64,000 bases of DNA from Bacteriovoracaceae bacterium (lineage in GTDB: Bacteria; Bdellovibrionota; Bacteriovoracia; Bacteriovoracales; Bacteriovoracaceae). The stretch's first letter is position 1. Each line of letters begins with the position of its first letter. The translations under genes and the position numbers were made by a program. The DNA is taken from NCBI GenBank assembly GCA_016786485.1, contig JAEUWD010000017.1, positions 81,484 to 145,483 on the forward strand. The letters run 5' to 3'. The notes under the pieces are model-generated. The model ran no database searches and was not told the DNA's origin. It was given only the letters and a program-made list of their open reading frames with translations. Shown here piece by piece: positions 28,807 through 37,565 of this stretch.

Positions 28807-29358
28807 ATGCAAAAAGCAGCTAGATTAAAAACAGTATACGACACAACAATTAAGCAAAGCCTTAAGCAAAAGTTTGGCTACAAGAATGTTAATCAAATTC
28901 CTAAACTGGAAAAGATTATTATCAACTGTGTAACCAGAGAAGTTGTTCTTAACGGTAAATTAGTTGAAGGTGTAGTTGAAGATCTTTCTAAGATCTCTGG
29001 TCAAAAAGCAGTTATCGCAAGAGCGAAGAATTCAATTTCTTCATTCAAAGTAAGAGAGGGTCAAGCTCTTGGTGCATACGTGACTTTACGTGGCGCTAGA
29101 ATGTATGAATTCCTTGATAGATTAATTAATTTCTCCCTTCCACGAGTACGTGACTTTAGAGGTTTATCTCCAAAAGCTTTCGACGGAAGAGGAAACTATA
29201 CAATGGGAATGAAAGAGCAAATTATCTTCCCAGAAATTAACTACGATAAAATTGATAAAATTCGTGGTTTAGGTATCGCGTTCGTAACAACAGCAAAAAC
29301 TAACGAAGAAGGCAGAGAATTGCTAAAACAATTCGGAATGCCATTCAGAGAAAAATAA
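28807..29358 (+). CDS. rplE: 50S ribosomal protein L5
   Basis: Binds 5S rRNA and contacts the P-site tRNA and the 30S head. The 183-residue length is normal. Family segments are [54 protein letters not shown] and [21 protein letters not shown]. It is closely packed with rplX and rpsN in the spc order. Confidence 0.97.
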   Translation: MQKAARLKTVYDTTIKQSLKQKFGYKNVNQIPKLEKIIINCVTREVVLNGKLVEGVVEDLSKISGQKAVIARAKNSISSFKVREGQALGAYVTLRGARMYEFLDRLINFSLPRVRDFRGLSPKAFDGRGNYTMGMKEQIIFPEINYDKIDKIRGLGIAFVTTAKTNEEGRELLKQFGMPFREK

Positions 29359-29372
29359 AGAGGATTAGAGAC

Positions 29373-29678
29373 ATGGCAACTACTGCAGCGATTGTAAAAA
29401 ATCAAAAACGTATTAAATTGGCCAAGAAAAGTCTTGCTAAGCGTACAGCGCTAAAGAAAATTTTGGTAAGCCCTGAATCAACTGAAGCTCAAAGAGAAGA
29501 AGCTTTCAAGAAGTTGAACAAGATGCCAAGAAACTCAAGCATGATTAGAACTCGTAGTCGTTGTGTGATTACAGGTAGATCTCGTGGGAATTATAAAAAA
29601 TTTGGTTTATGTAGAATAAAATTTAGAGAACTTGCCCTCCAAGGATTAATTCCTGGTGTGACTAAGGCAAGTTGGTAG
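29373..29678 (+). CDS. rpsN: 30S ribosomal protein S14, zinc-free long form
   Basis: Head protein near the A and P sites. The 101-residue length and the lack of CxxC pairs identify the long zinc-independent form; the short zinc-binding form has about 61 residues and four Cys. Conserved C-terminal segments are [44 protein letters not shown]. Only two isolated cysteines remain. It is in the standard spc position before rpsH. Confidence 0.97.
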   Translation: MATTAAIVKNQKRIKLAKKSLAKRTALKKILVSPESTEAQREEAFKKLNKMPRNSSMIRTRSRCVITGRSRGNYKKFGLCRIKFRELALQGLIPGVTKASW

Positions 29679-29689
29679 GAGAATTATAT

Positions 29690-30073
29690 ATGATGACTGA
29701 TCCAATTTCGGACATGTTAACAAGAGTAAGAAATGCCGTGAACGCTGGTCACGACAAAGTTGACGTCCCTGCTAGTAAAATTAAAGCAAATATTTGCAAA
29801 GTTTTAAAAGAAGAAGGCTTTATTAAAAATTTTAAAGTTCTTGCGAAAGATAAAAATAAACTTCAATTAAGAATTGGTTTAAAAGAAGGCGCAATGGTTG
29901 GTCTATCGCGTGTTTCTAAGCCAGGTCTTAGAGTTTATTCAAGCTACGATAATTTGCCTCGAGTACTAAGTGGTTTAGGTATTTCTGTTGTTTCAACATC
30001 GAAAGGTATTGTTTCATCTAGAAAATGCAAAAGTTTAAAATTGGGCGGAGAAATTCTCTGCAACGTTTGGTAG
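29690..30073 (+). CDS. rpsH: 30S ribosomal protein S8
   Basis: Primary 16S rRNA binder and, in E. coli, repressor of spc mRNA. The ATG at 29690 is chosen (127 residues; a second ATG follows at once) because AGGAG lies eight bases upstream and the product starts with the usual MTDPISDMLTRVRNA. An in-frame TTG at 29672 would overlap rpsN and has no advantage. Other signatures are SRVSKPGLRVYS and the C-terminal GISVVSTSKGIVSSRKCKSLKLGGEILCNVW region. Confidence 0.96.
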   Translation: MMTDPISDMLTRVRNAVNAGHDKVDVPASKIKANICKVLKEEGFIKNFKVLAKDKNKLQLRIGLKEGAMVGLSRVSKPGLRVYSSYDNLPRVLSGLGISVVSTSKGIVSSRKCKSLKLGGEILCNVW

Positions 30074-30082
30074 GAGTCTGAC

Positions 30083-30622
30083 ATGTCAAGAATTGGAAAA
30101 TTGGCCATTGCACTTCCGGATAAAGTCGAAGTGAAAGTTGCAAACGGCGTAGTAAATGTTAAAGGTCCGAATGGTCAACTTACATATGCTTTAACTAACG
30201 ATATTAAAGTTGAAGTTAAAGATAAGAAGATTTCGGTTGTTCCAGCTACTAAGACAACTCAGTCGAGAGCAGTTTGGGGTTTAACCAGAACTTTGATCAG
30301 TAACATGGTAACTGGTGTAACAACTGGTTATACAAAGATTTTAGAATTCAACGGTGTCGGTTACAGAGCTGCAGTTCAGGGTACAACACTTACTTTGAAC
30401 CTAGGTTACTCACACCCAATTGATTATAAGTTACCTCAAGGTGTAACTGCTAAAGTTGTTAAGAATACAATTGAATTCACAAGCGCTAATAAAGAATTAT
30501 TAGGATTTGTGGCTGCAAAAGTTCGTTCATACAGACCACCTGAGCCGTATAAAGGTAAAGGTTTAAAGTATATTGATGAAAAAATTATTAGAAAAGCCGG
30601 TAAAACTGGGGCTAAAAAATAA
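30083..30622 (+). CDS. rplF: 50S ribosomal protein L6
   Basis: Two-domain protein at the base of the L7/L12 stalk, near the sarcin-ricin loop. The 179-residue length is normal. Family segments are MSRIGKLAIALPDKVEV, VNVKGPNGQL and the second-domain signature (RSYRPPEPYKGKGLKY). It is nine bases after rpsH and fourteen before rplR. Confidence 0.97.
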   Translation: MSRIGKLAIALPDKVEVKVANGVVNVKGPNGQLTYALTNDIKVEVKDKKISVVPATKTTQSRAVWGLTRTLISNMVTGVTTGYTKILEFNGVGYRAAVQGTTLTLNLGYSHPIDYKLPQGVTAKVVKNTIEFTSANKELLGFVAAKVRSYRPPEPYKGKGLKYIDEKIIRKAGKTGAKK

Positions 30623-30636
30623 ATAGGTAGAAAACT

Positions 30637-31011
30637 ATGAGAAAATTACAATCAAAAATCAAAAATGAAAAGAAAGCGAAAACGTACAGACGTAAACTTT
30701 CAATCAGAAAAAAAGTAAATGGCTCGGCTGAAAGACCGCGTGTTTGTATGATTAAAACAAACAAGCATATTCAGATTCAAGTTATTAACGATGATGCAAG
30801 TAAAACTCTATTTTGTGTTCAGACATTTGGTAAAAATGCTGTTGGTACAAATGGGAATAAAGACAGCGCTAAATTATTAGGCGTGAAAGTTGCTGAGTTA
30901 CTAAAAGGTAGCAAAATAACTAAAGCTGTATTCGACAGAAACGGCAAACTTTATGCAGGTGTTGTTGCAATGCTTGCAGATACAATTCGTGAAAACGGAA
31001 TTCAAATTTAA
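30637..31011 (+). CDS. rplR: 50S ribosomal protein L18
   Basis: Binds 5S rRNA with L5. The 124-residue length is normal. The basic N-terminal arm (KKAKTYRRKLSIRKKVNG) is followed by ERPRVCMIKTNKHIQIQVINDD and the C-terminal FDRNGKLYAGVVAMLADTIRENG. It lies in the conserved rplF-rplR-rpsE order. Confidence 0.97.
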   Translation: MRKLQSKIKNEKKAKTYRRKLSIRKKVNGSAERPRVCMIKTNKHIQIQVINDDASKTLFCVQTFGKNAVGTNGNKDSAKLLGVKVAELLKGSKITKAVFDRNGKLYAGVVAMLADTIRENGIQI

Positions 31012-31022
31012 TAGGGGAAAAT

Positions 31023-31631
31023 ATGACTGACGAAAATCAAAACGAAAACGAAACAACCAGTGCTCCTGAGAAGAAGCAAAGAGGTAATAACCGTAGACCA
31101 GCTAACAACAAAAAGCCTGAGGCTAAAGTTGCTGCTGACGGTGTAAATGCCGATATCGAAGAAAGAGTTGTTGCGGTTAATCGTGTAGCAAAAGTTGTTA
31201 AGGGTGGTCGTAGATTTTCATTCTCAGCTCTTATCATTGTAGGCGATAAAAAAGGTAAAGTTGGATACGGATTAGGAAAAGCAAAAGAAGTTCCTGATGC
31301 AATCAGAAAAGCTGGTCAAGTTGCTATGAAAAAAATGATCAACGTTTCTATCGATAAGGGAACTATTCCACACGAAATCTATGGAGATTATTGTGGTGGT
31401 AAAGTTCTTTTTATGCCAGCTGGCGAAGGTACAGGGATTAAGGCTGCAGGTGCATGTCGTACAATTCTTGAACTTGCTGGGATTAAGAACGTTCTTACAA
31501 AATCAGTTAAGGGTAATAACCCACATAATATTGTGAAAGCTACATTTAAGGCTCTTCAAAATTTAAGAGCGGTAAGTGACATCGCGAAAGCACGTGAAAA
31601 AGATATTAAAGGAATTAGAGTTAAGAACTAA
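31023..31631 (+). CDS. rpsE: 30S ribosomal protein S5 with long N-terminal extension
   Basis: Fidelity protein at the mRNA entry side. The core starts near residue 45 ([22 protein letters not shown]) and continues with the family signature ([25 protein letters not shown]) and [17 protein letters not shown]. The 202-residue length exceeds E. coli S5 (166) because of about 40 extra N-terminal residues rich in Asn, Glu, Lys and Arg, which are probably disordered. No internal ATG with a ribosome-binding site near the core start argues for a shorter product. Confidence 0.97.
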   Translation: MTDENQNENETTSAPEKKQRGNNRRPANNKKPEAKVAADGVNADIEERVVAVNRVAKVVKGGRRFSFSALIIVGDKKGKVGYGLGKAKEVPDAIRKAGQVAMKKMINVSIDKGTIPHEIYGDYCGGKVLFMPAGEGTGIKAAGACRTILELAGIKNVLTKSVKGNNPHNIVKATFKALQNLRAVSDIAKAREKDIKGIRVKN

Positions 31632-31643
31632 TTTGGAGAATTT

Positions 31644-31826
31644 ATGGCGAACAAAACGATTACAGTAAAACTAACAAAAAGTTTAATTTCTTGTACTGAT
31701 AAGCAAAGAGCTAATGTGGCAGGTTTAGGACTAAAAAGACTACACTCTGCAAAGACATTGGAAAACACGCCAGCAGTAAGAGGAATGATTAAAAAAGTTA
31801 TTCATTTATTAGAGATTGTTAAATAG
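31644..31826 (+). CDS. rpmD: 50S ribosomal protein L30
   Basis: A small 50S protein absent from some bacteria but retained here. The 60-residue length is normal. Features are the N-terminal KTITVKLTKSLI strand, GLGLKRLHSAKTLENTPAVRGMI and a closing hydrophobic helix (IHLLEIV). It lies between rpsE and rplO in the usual order. Confidence 0.96.
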   Translation: MANKTITVKLTKSLISCTDKQRANVAGLGLKRLHSAKTLENTPAVRGMIKKVIHLLEIVK

Positions 31827-31837
31827 AGGATACAACT

Positions 31838-32290
31838 ATGTTGACGTTAAATAATTTAAAAAGCCCAAAAGGCACAACAAAAAATCGTAAAAGAATCGGC
31901 CGTGGTCAAGGTTCTGGTCAGGGTACGCAAGCTGGTAAGGGGCACAAAGGTCAAAAAGCTCGTTCTGGTGGTGGTATTAGATTAGGCTTCGAAGGTGGTC
32001 AGATGCCAATCTATCGTAGAGCGCCAAAAGTTGGTTTCTCTAATGAGCCGTTCAAAATTAAATATGCTGTAGTTAATTTAGTTAGAATTTCAGAAAAATT
32101 CGATAACGAAGTCGTAAATCGTGAAAATTTAATTGCCAAGGGCCTTCTATCTGGTAAGAATAAATCACTTCCAATAAAAGTGTTGGCTAAAGGTGGAGAG
32201 TTTAAAAAAGCTCTTACTTTTACGGGAATTGAGAGTTTCTCAAAAACAGCTCTTGATTTAATTACCAAAGCCGGTGGAAAGTCTAATTAA
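31838..32290 (+). CDS. rplO: 50S ribosomal protein L15
   Basis: Late-assembly 50S protein with an extended N-terminal arm. The 150-residue length is normal. The Gly/Arg/Lys-rich arm is conserved (KRIGRGQGSGQGTQAGKGHKGQ, cited by its Gly-Gln repeats), followed by FEGGQMPIYRRAPKVGF. The globular C-terminal domain contains LPIKVLAKGGEFKKALTF. secY follows after 19 bases. Confidence 0.97.
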   Translation: MLTLNNLKSPKGTTKNRKRIGRGQGSGQGTQAGKGHKGQKARSGGGIRLGFEGGQMPIYRRAPKVGFSNEPFKIKYAVVNLVRISEKFDNEVVNRENLIAKGLLSGKNKSLPIKVLAKGGEFKKALTFTGIESFSKTALDLITKAGGKSN

Positions 32291-32309
32291 ATTTAACGAG
32301 GAATAAGAA

Positions 32310-33635
32310 ATGAGTGGTGTACAGGGAAAGTTTGAGGAGCTCAGAAAGCGAGTTCTGTTTACTCTATTTATGTTGGGCGTATATCGAGTTGCAACACAGG
32401 TCCCAACCCCGGGTGTAGATGCCACAGTTCTTGCATCATTCTTTACTGAAGCCAAGGGTTCACTTTTCGGCGTTTTCAATACATTCAGTGGCGGTGCTTT
32501 ACAAAGATTTTCGGTACTTGCACTAGGGATCATGCCATATATCACTTCATCAATTATCTTCAGTCTATTAACTGTTTCATTTCCAACTCTAGCAGAAATG
32601 CAAAAAGAGGCTGGCGGTCATAAGAAAATGCAACAGTATACCAGATACGCCACTGTTATCTTGTGTTGTATTCAGGGTTATTTATTAGCGGTTGGTTTGG
32701 AAAATTTAAAAAGCCAAACAAGCGGTTTACCAATTGTTCTTGAGCCAGGAATGCAATTTCGTCTTATTACTTTGATCTCTTTAACTGCAGGTACAATGTT
32801 TGTTATGTGGTTAGGTGAGCAAATTACTGAGCGTGGAATTGGTAACGGTATTTCTCTTGTTATCTTCGCTGGTATCGCGGCGGGTATCGTTCCAGGATTC
32901 AGAGATACATTCAATCTATTTAAAAATGGTGAAATTTCGGGCTTTAACTTAGCAATCGTTCTAGCAGTTATGGTGGCAACTTTTTGGGTTATCATTTATA
33001 TGGAACGTGCGATTCGAAAAATCCCAGTTCAATATGCTAAACGTGTTGTGAACAACCGAGTTTTCGGTGGTCAATCAACTCACTTGCCAATCAAGATTAA
33101 TATTTCAGGTGTTATTCCACCAATTTTTGCTTCGGCATTGCTAGGTTTCCCAGCAACGATTTCGCAATTTGTTCCAGAGACAAGTGCGTTCAAGATTTAT
33201 GTTCAAACCATCCAAGATTCATTGAATCCTGGTCGTCTACTTTATGATGTTGTTTTCGTAAGTTTGATTATTTTTTTCTCTTATTTCTATTCTTCAGTTC
33301 AATTTAAGACAGAAGATATTTCAGAAAATCTAAGAAAAAATGGTGGTTTTATCCCAGGTATTAGACCAGGCGAAAAAACAGCTGAATTTTTAAATTATAT
33401 TGTTTCAAGACTTACATTAGTTGGAGCGATTTATTTGGCAGCGATTTGTGTCCTACCATCTATCCTCTTAACTTTTGCTAATGTTCCTTTTTACTTTGGT
33501 GGAACATCGCTTTTAATCCTAGTAGGTGTCGCTATCGATACCCTTGGCCAGGCTGAAAGCTTCATGATTTCCCAGCGGTATGATACGGCCTATAAAGTCC
33601 GTGGCAAGCATACTCCTGGAATGAAAAGGTTCTAA
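32310..33635 (+). CDS. secY: Preprotein translocase subunit SecY
   Basis: The channel subunit of the Sec translocon in the inner membrane. The 441-residue length and about ten hydrophobic spans are normal. Signatures are TPGVDATVLASFF, the plug and second-span region (FSVLALGIMPYITSSIIFSLL) and the C-terminal cytoplasmic GGTSLLILVGVAIDT. It overlaps adk by a single base (TAATG), so the two are translationally coupled. It partners with SecE, encoded earlier in the window. Confidence 0.98.
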   Translation: MSGVQGKFEELRKRVLFTLFMLGVYRVATQVPTPGVDATVLASFFTEAKGSLFGVFNTFSGGALQRFSVLALGIMPYITSSIIFSLLTVSFPTLAEMQKEAGGHKKMQQYTRYATVILCCIQGYLLAVGLENLKSQTSGLPIVLEPGMQFRLITLISLTAGTMFVMWLGEQITERGIGNGISLVIFAGIAAGIVPGFRDTFNLFKNGEISGFNLAIVLAVMVATFWVIIYMERAIRKIPVQYAKRVVNNRVFGGQSTHLPIKINISGVIPPIFASALLGFPATISQFVPETSAFKIYVQTIQDSLNPGRLLYDVVFVSLIIFFSYFYSSVQFKTEDISENLRKNGGFIPGIRPGEKTAEFLNYIVSRLTLVGAIYLAAICVLPSILLTFANVPFYFGGTSLLILVGVAIDTLGQAESFMISQRYDTAYKVRGKHTPGMKRF

Positions 33636-34267
33636 TGAAAAATTTGATTTTTATTGGTGCTCCGGGATCCGGTAAAGGGACCCAGTCCAAGAAATTGATG
33701 GAAGACAAGGGCTTTAAGCATGTCTCAACCGGAGATCTTCTTCGAGCGGAAATCAGTAAGAAATCAAAATTAGGTCTCGAAATCAAAGGTGTTATGGATG
33801 AAGGGAAACTAGTTTCAGATGAGCTCGTTATTAAACTTCTCCAGGCGAATGTTGATCTTAAAAAATATAAGTACATTTTTGATGGTTACCCTCGAAATAT
33901 TGCTCAGGCGAAAACACTAGATTCGGCTGTTTTGGATAAATCGGAATATTTGGCGATTTATTTCAAGGTTGATACTGAAAAATTGGTTGAGCGATTAACC
34001 AATCGTCGAGTAACGGCTGATGGCAAACATATCTATAACCTTCTCACTAACCCTCCGAAAGTAGCCGGTAAGTGTGATGTTACAGGTGAAGCACTCATTC
34101 AGCGTGATGATGACAAAGAAGAGGTTATCCGTAAGCGTATGAAGGTCTATGAGGAGTCGATTGGGCCCGTTTTGGACTTTTATTCTAAAAAAGGCTCTCT
34201 TAAGCAGATATCGGCAGAGAAATCTGTAGATAAAGTTTACACGGAGATACTTAAATTTTTAGCTTAA
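33635..34267 (+). CDS. adk: Adenylate kinase
   Basis: Interconverts ATP plus AMP with two ADP. The 210-residue protein has the P-loop GAPGSGKGTQSKKL at residues 7-20, the AMP-binding segment (HVSTGDLLRAEI), FDGYPRNIAQAKTLD and a long LID domain (RRVTADGKHIYN ... GKCDVTGEALIQRDDD). The LID lacks the four zinc-binding cysteines of Gram-positive forms. The start overlaps the secY stop. It ends the secY unit, since a new promoter candidate follows before rpmJ. Confidence 0.97.
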   Translation: MKNLIFIGAPGSGKGTQSKKLMEDKGFKHVSTGDLLRAEISKKSKLGLEIKGVMDEGKLVSDELVIKLLQANVDLKKYKYIFDGYPRNIAQAKTLDSAVLDKSEYLAIYFKVDTEKLVERLTNRRVTADGKHIYNLLTNPPKVAGKCDVTGEALIQRDDDKEEVIRKRMKVYEESIGPVLDFYSKKGSLKQISAEKSVDKVYTEILKFLA

Positions 34268-34296
34268 GAAATTTGTAGATTTTTTACTTTAGGCCA

Positions 34297-34325
34297 TTGC
34301 ATAAATGAAAAGAATTTTATATAAG
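34297..34325 (+). promoter_or_regulatory. Candidate promoter for the rpmJ-rplQ genes
   Basis: TTGCAT, 17-base spacer, TATAAG, within the 105-base gap between adk and rpmJ, the widest in the spc-alpha region. The -10 box matches five of six consensus bases and the -35 only three, so it is a moderate candidate. Confidence 0.4.
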
Positions 34326-34372
34326 ACACGTTACTAATTGCGACAATTTTTAAGCTTAGAAAATGAGGAATT

Positions 34373-34489
34373 ATGAAGGTTCGAGCATCAGTTAAGAAGA
34401 TTTGTAAAGAGTGTAAGGTAGTTAAGAGAAAGGGCATCTTGCGAGTTATTTGTAAGGCAAGTCCTAAACATAAGCAGAAACAAGGTTAA
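34373..34489 (+). CDS. rpmJ: 50S ribosomal protein L36
   Basis: A 38-residue zinc-binding protein of the 50S. The zinc ligands are Cys11, Cys14, Cys27 and His33 ([13 protein letters not shown] ... [11 protein letters not shown]), so this is the zinc-containing C+ form. A TGAGGAA ribosome-binding site precedes the ATG. It sits directly before rpsM, as in most bacteria, but infA is not between adk and rpmJ. The sequence is near-canonical despite the small size. Confidence 0.96.
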   Translation: MKVRASVKKICKECKVVKRKGILRVICKASPKHKQKQG

Positions 34490-34504
34490 TTATCAGGAGA
34501 TAAT

Positions 34505-34885
34505 ATGGCGCGTTTGTTAGGGGTCGATTTACCAAGAAATAAAGCAATGAAAATTGCAATGAGAGCTATTTACGGCGTAGGCCCTAAAGTAGCTGAAAAA
34601 GTTTTAACTGAAGCTGGTGTTCCACTAGACAAAAGTTCAAATGATGTGAGCGAAGAAGAAGTAAATACTATTCGTAAATGTCTTGAAGCTTACCCGGTAG
34701 AAGGGGATTTAAGACGAGAAATCGGTTTGAATATTAAGCGTCTTAAGGATTTAGGCTGTTACCGTGGTGTTCGCCATCGTAAAGGCTTACCTGTAAGAGG
34801 TCAAAGAACGCATACAAATGCTCGTACTCGTAAAGGTAAAGCAATTGCGATCGCTGGTAAAAAATCAATCAAAGAAATGAAATAA
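34505..34885 (+). CDS. rpsM: 30S ribosomal protein S13
   Basis: Head protein contacting the P-site tRNA and forming bridges to the 50S. The 126-residue length is normal. Family segments are [59 protein letters not shown] and the basic C-terminal tail ([15 protein letters not shown]). It starts 15 bases after rpmJ. Confidence 0.98.
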   Translation: MARLLGVDLPRNKAMKIAMRAIYGVGPKVAEKVLTEAGVPLDKSSNDVSEEEVNTIRKCLEAYPVEGDLRREIGLNIKRLKDLGCYRGVRHRKGLPVRGQRTHTNARTRKGKAIAIAGKKSIKEMK

Positions 34886-34900
34886 AAAGTGAGATAAAAC

Positions 34901-35341
34901 ATGGCTAAGCAACAAGCATCTGCAACTACAACTAACTCTGCTGGAAAAGGTTCAGCTACCGCTGGCGGTCCAGTTAAGAAAAAAGTTAGAAAAAACGTAT
35001 CACATGCAATTTGTCACATTCAGGCATCTTTCAATAATACGATTGTAACTTTCACTGACCCTGCTGGAAAAGCTCTAGCTTGGGCAAGTGCAGGTGGTTT
35101 AGGTTTCAGAGGTTCAAAAAAATCAACTCCTTTCGCTGCTCAGGTCGCTTCTCAGGAAGCTGCTAAGAGAGCTCAAGAGCATGGTGTACAATCTGCAGAC
35201 GTAAAAGTTAAAGGTCCAGGCGCAGGTCGCGAAAATGCTATTAGAGCATTACTTGCTGCTGGCATGAGAATTACTTCTGTTGCAGATATGAGCCCGATTC
35301 CTCACAATGGTTGTCGCGCGCCGAAGAGAAGAAGAGTATAA
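34901..35341 (+). CDS. rpsK: 30S ribosomal protein S11
   Basis: Platform protein in the mRNA exit region. The core is normal ([43 protein letters not shown], recognised by TIVT and [10 protein letters not shown]; the end is [13 protein letters not shown]). The 146 residues include about 20 extra N-terminal residues rich in Ala, Thr and Gly. It is followed by rpoA after a 52-base AT-rich gap; rpsD, which sits here in many bacteria, is absent. Confidence 0.98.
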   Translation: MAKQQASATTTNSAGKGSATAGGPVKKKVRKNVSHAICHIQASFNNTIVTFTDPAGKALAWASAGGLGFRGSKKSTPFAAQVASQEAAKRAQEHGVQSADVKVKGPGAGRENAIRALLAAGMRITSVADMSPIPHNGCRAPKRRRV

Positions 35342-35393
35342 TTTAGTTTTTTAATTTTAAGATTTTAAAATATTGATTTAAGGAGATATTTGA

Positions 35394-36413
35394 ATGGAAG
35401 CTTTTGTTAATAAGAACTGGACTAGTATGATTAAACCAGCTGCTCTTGAAGTAGACAGCGAAACACTTAAGTCAAACTACGGAAAGTTCGTTGCTAAGCC
35501 ACTTGAGCGCGGATATGGATTAACATTAGGAAATTCACTTCGCCGAGTTCTTTTATCATCACTGCAAGGTGCTGGTATTGCTGCGGTAAAAATTGATGGT
35601 GTTGAGCATGAATTTGGTACTATCAATAACGTAAAAGAAGAAGTTTCTGAAATTCTTCTAAACTTAAAAGAAATTCGTTTTAAATTAAAAGATAAAGAAG
35701 ATGTAACTCTAACTTTAGAAAAAAATTCTGAAGGTCCAGTTCTTGCTTCTGACATCCAGTTAGGCTCTAACATGAAGATCTTAAATCCAGAGCACGTTAT
35801 TGCTAACGTTTCTTCTGGCGGTTCAATTAAAATGGAAATTTTAGTTGCTCGCGGTAAAGGCTATGTTACGGCACTAGAAAACAAAGAAAACTATGAACTA
35901 CCAGTTGGTTGGATTTATGTTGATACACTTTTCTCGCCAGTTCACCGTGTAAACTACACTGTAACTAACGCTCGCGTTGGTAAGAGAACTGACTTTGATA
36001 AGTTAAGCTTAGAAGTTTGGACAAATGCTGGTGTTGATCCAGTTGAAGCCGTAGCTTTTTCTGCCAAAATCCTACGTGACCAATTATCGGTATTCTTGAA
36101 CTTTGAAGATGATGATATTCCAGTTGAAGTTAAAACTGTTTCAACTCATACAACATCACCTACAAATGAATTCCTATTGAAGCCAGTATCTGAACTTGAG
36201 CTTTCAGTTCGTTCAGCTAATTGCTTACAAAATGCAAACATTAAATATATTTATGAGCTTGTTTCTAAGACTGAAGGTGAAATGCTTAGAACTAAAAACT
36301 TCGGAAGAAAGTCTTTAAATGAAATTAAAGAAATCCTTTCTAACATGGGTTTAGGTCTAGGGATGAAAATTGATAGCATTATGAAACAAGTTAATGAACC
36401 AAAAGAGCAATAA
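35394..36413 (+). CDS. rpoA: DNA-directed RNA polymerase subunit alpha
   Basis: Scaffold of RNA polymerase assembly, with a C-terminal domain that contacts UP elements and activators. The 339-residue length is normal. The N-terminal domain has [23 protein letters not shown] and the dimer interface. The C-terminal domain (from about residue 255) contains [17 protein letters not shown] and [23 protein letters not shown], with the expected DNA-binding Arg and Asn-Lys residues. It is preceded by an AAGGAG ribosome-binding site and followed by rplQ. Confidence 0.98.
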   Translation: MEAFVNKNWTSMIKPAALEVDSETLKSNYGKFVAKPLERGYGLTLGNSLRRVLLSSLQGAGIAAVKIDGVEHEFGTINNVKEEVSEILLNLKEIRFKLKDKEDVTLTLEKNSEGPVLASDIQLGSNMKILNPEHVIANVSSGGSIKMEILVARGKGYVTALENKENYELPVGWIYVDTLFSPVHRVNYTVTNARVGKRTDFDKLSLEVWTNAGVDPVEAVAFSAKILRDQLSVFLNFEDDDIPVEVKTVSTHTTSPTNEFLLKPVSELELSVRSANCLQNANIKYIYELVSKTEGEMLRTKNFGRKSLNEIKEILSNMGLGLGMKIDSIMKQVNEPKEQ

Positions 36414-36435
36414 ATAAAGTTTTGAGGAGTCCGTT

Positions 36436-36789
36436 ATGAGACACAGTAAGTACAAATATAAACTTAACGTAACATCATCGCACAGAAAGGCGTTGATTAA
36501 GAACTTAAGTATTGAATTGATTGACCATGGTAAAATCAAGTCGACACATGCAAAATGTAAGGCTTTACAACCAGTGGTTGAGAAACTTATTACTCTAGCG
36601 AAAGAAGACAGTGTTGCGAATCGCAGACTTGCTTACTCAAAGCTAAATAATAAAGATGCTGTAACAAAACTTTTCACAGAAGTTGCACCGAAGTTTAAGA
36701 CACGTAACGGTGGCTATACTCGTATAACTAAAATTGCTGACCTAAGAGTTGGTGATGCTGCAAAAGTAAGTTATATTTCTTTAGTGTAA
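36436..36789 (+). CDS. rplQ: 50S ribosomal protein L17
   Basis: Located near the tunnel exit. The 117-residue length is normal. Conserved parts are HRKALIKNLSIELIDHGKI (with the Thr/Lys-rich KSTHAKCKALQPVVEKLITLA following) and the C-terminal RNGGYTRITKIADLRVGDAA. It ends the ribosomal cluster; a strong terminator follows within 35 bases. Confidence 0.97.
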   Translation: MRHSKYKYKLNVTSSHRKALIKNLSIELIDHGKIKSTHAKCKALQPVVEKLITLAKEDSVANRRLAYSKLNNKDAVTKLFTEVAPKFKTRNGGYTRITKIADLRVGDAAKVSYISLV

Positions 36790-36820
36790 TTAGACTTTAA
36801 TAAAACATTCTAATAAACTT

Positions 36821-36850
36821 AAAAAACCCAGACTTTGAGCTGGGTTTTTT
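36821..36850 (+). terminator. Rho-independent terminator after rplQ
   Basis: Stem AAAAAACCCAG/CTGGGTTTTTT with an eight-base loop, ending in six Ts. Being A-rich on the left and T-rich on the right it could act in both directions. It ends only four bases before the start codon of the next gene. Confidence 0.93.
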
Positions 36851-36854
36851 ATTT

Positions 36855-37400
36855 ATGATGAAAGTAATTATTATTGGTTGTTTTGTTTCGCTGGTAGGAG
36901 TTTACTCTTACCTTACCTCTCGAAATTTAAGTGACATGGACTCAGCGGAAAGTGTTCCGGTGCTTAAAGAGTTGCCTGCGATCAAGCTTGTTACGATGGC
37001 AGGTCAAGAAAAGGCGCTCTATCAGTATCTTGATAATGAGCCTAATCACCATTTAGTCGTCCATTTTTGGGCCACTTGGTGTGGACCCTGCGAAGTTGAG
37101 TTTCCTGCTCTAGTAAAGCTCGCCAAGAGTTTAGAAGGGCAAGGTGTAAAATTCTTGTTTGTGGCGGTGAATGATGATCCGAAAAAAATCGAAGATTTTA
37201 TCCAGCGGTTTCAAAATCACTACCCACAGCTTGAGATTCTTTTAGACACTCAAGAAGCCTATAAAGAGCATTTCGGAACGAGCCGTCTGCCTGAAACCTA
37301 TATATTCAATAAGATGAAAAAAACCGTTCGAAAATTCGCTGGCGCCATGGCCTGGGAAGAAGAGTATTTCACTCAGTTTTTCAAAAGCTTAAAAGAATAG
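36855..37400 (+). CDS. TlpA/ResA-like membrane-anchored thioredoxin
   Basis: A 181-residue thiol-disulphide oxidoreductase, probably periplasmic and tethered by an N-terminal membrane segment (VIIIGCFVSLVGVYSYL). The thioredoxin fold shows FWATWCGPCE at residues 71-80 with active-site WCGPC. The cis-Pro loop is seen in RLPETYIF, and AVNDDPKKIEDF is the insertion typical of the TlpA group. Such proteins reduce apocytochrome or other envelope disulphides; the substrate is unknown here. The ATG lies four bases after the rplQ terminator and has no ribosome-binding site outside the terminator stem, so how it is expressed is unclear. Confidence 0.85.
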   Translation: MMKVIIIGCFVSLVGVYSYLTSRNLSDMDSAESVPVLKELPAIKLVTMAGQEKALYQYLDNEPNHHLVVHFWATWCGPCEVEFPALVKLAKSLEGQGVKFLFVAVNDDPKKIEDFIQRFQNHYPQLEILLDTQEAYKEHFGTSRLPETYIFNKMKKTVRKFAGAMAWEEEYFTQFFKSLKE

Positions 37401-37452
37401 ACAATAAAATTTACTGTCGTTATACACTGCCCGCAAAATCTAAAAAAAATAT

Positions 37453-37467
37453 GTTCAGCGTTTGAAC
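37453..37467 (+). promoter_or_regulatory. Inverted repeat in the sigma-54 activator promoter region
   Basis: GTTCA/TGAAC with a five-base centre, about 100 bases before the regulator gene. A second palindrome (GGTTTGATTAAACC, 37515-37528) lies nearer the start. Either could be an operator, possibly for autoregulation. No consensus -24/-12 (GG and GC) promoter was found in the gap. Confidence 0.3.
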
Positions 37468-37565
37468 AAAAAAGTGTCAAGAAAATCCACAGAATTGCGA
37501 TAAGTCTCTTAGTTGGTTTGATTAAACCGTTACTTATTTAATTTGAACGTAAGCAGGAGACTGAG

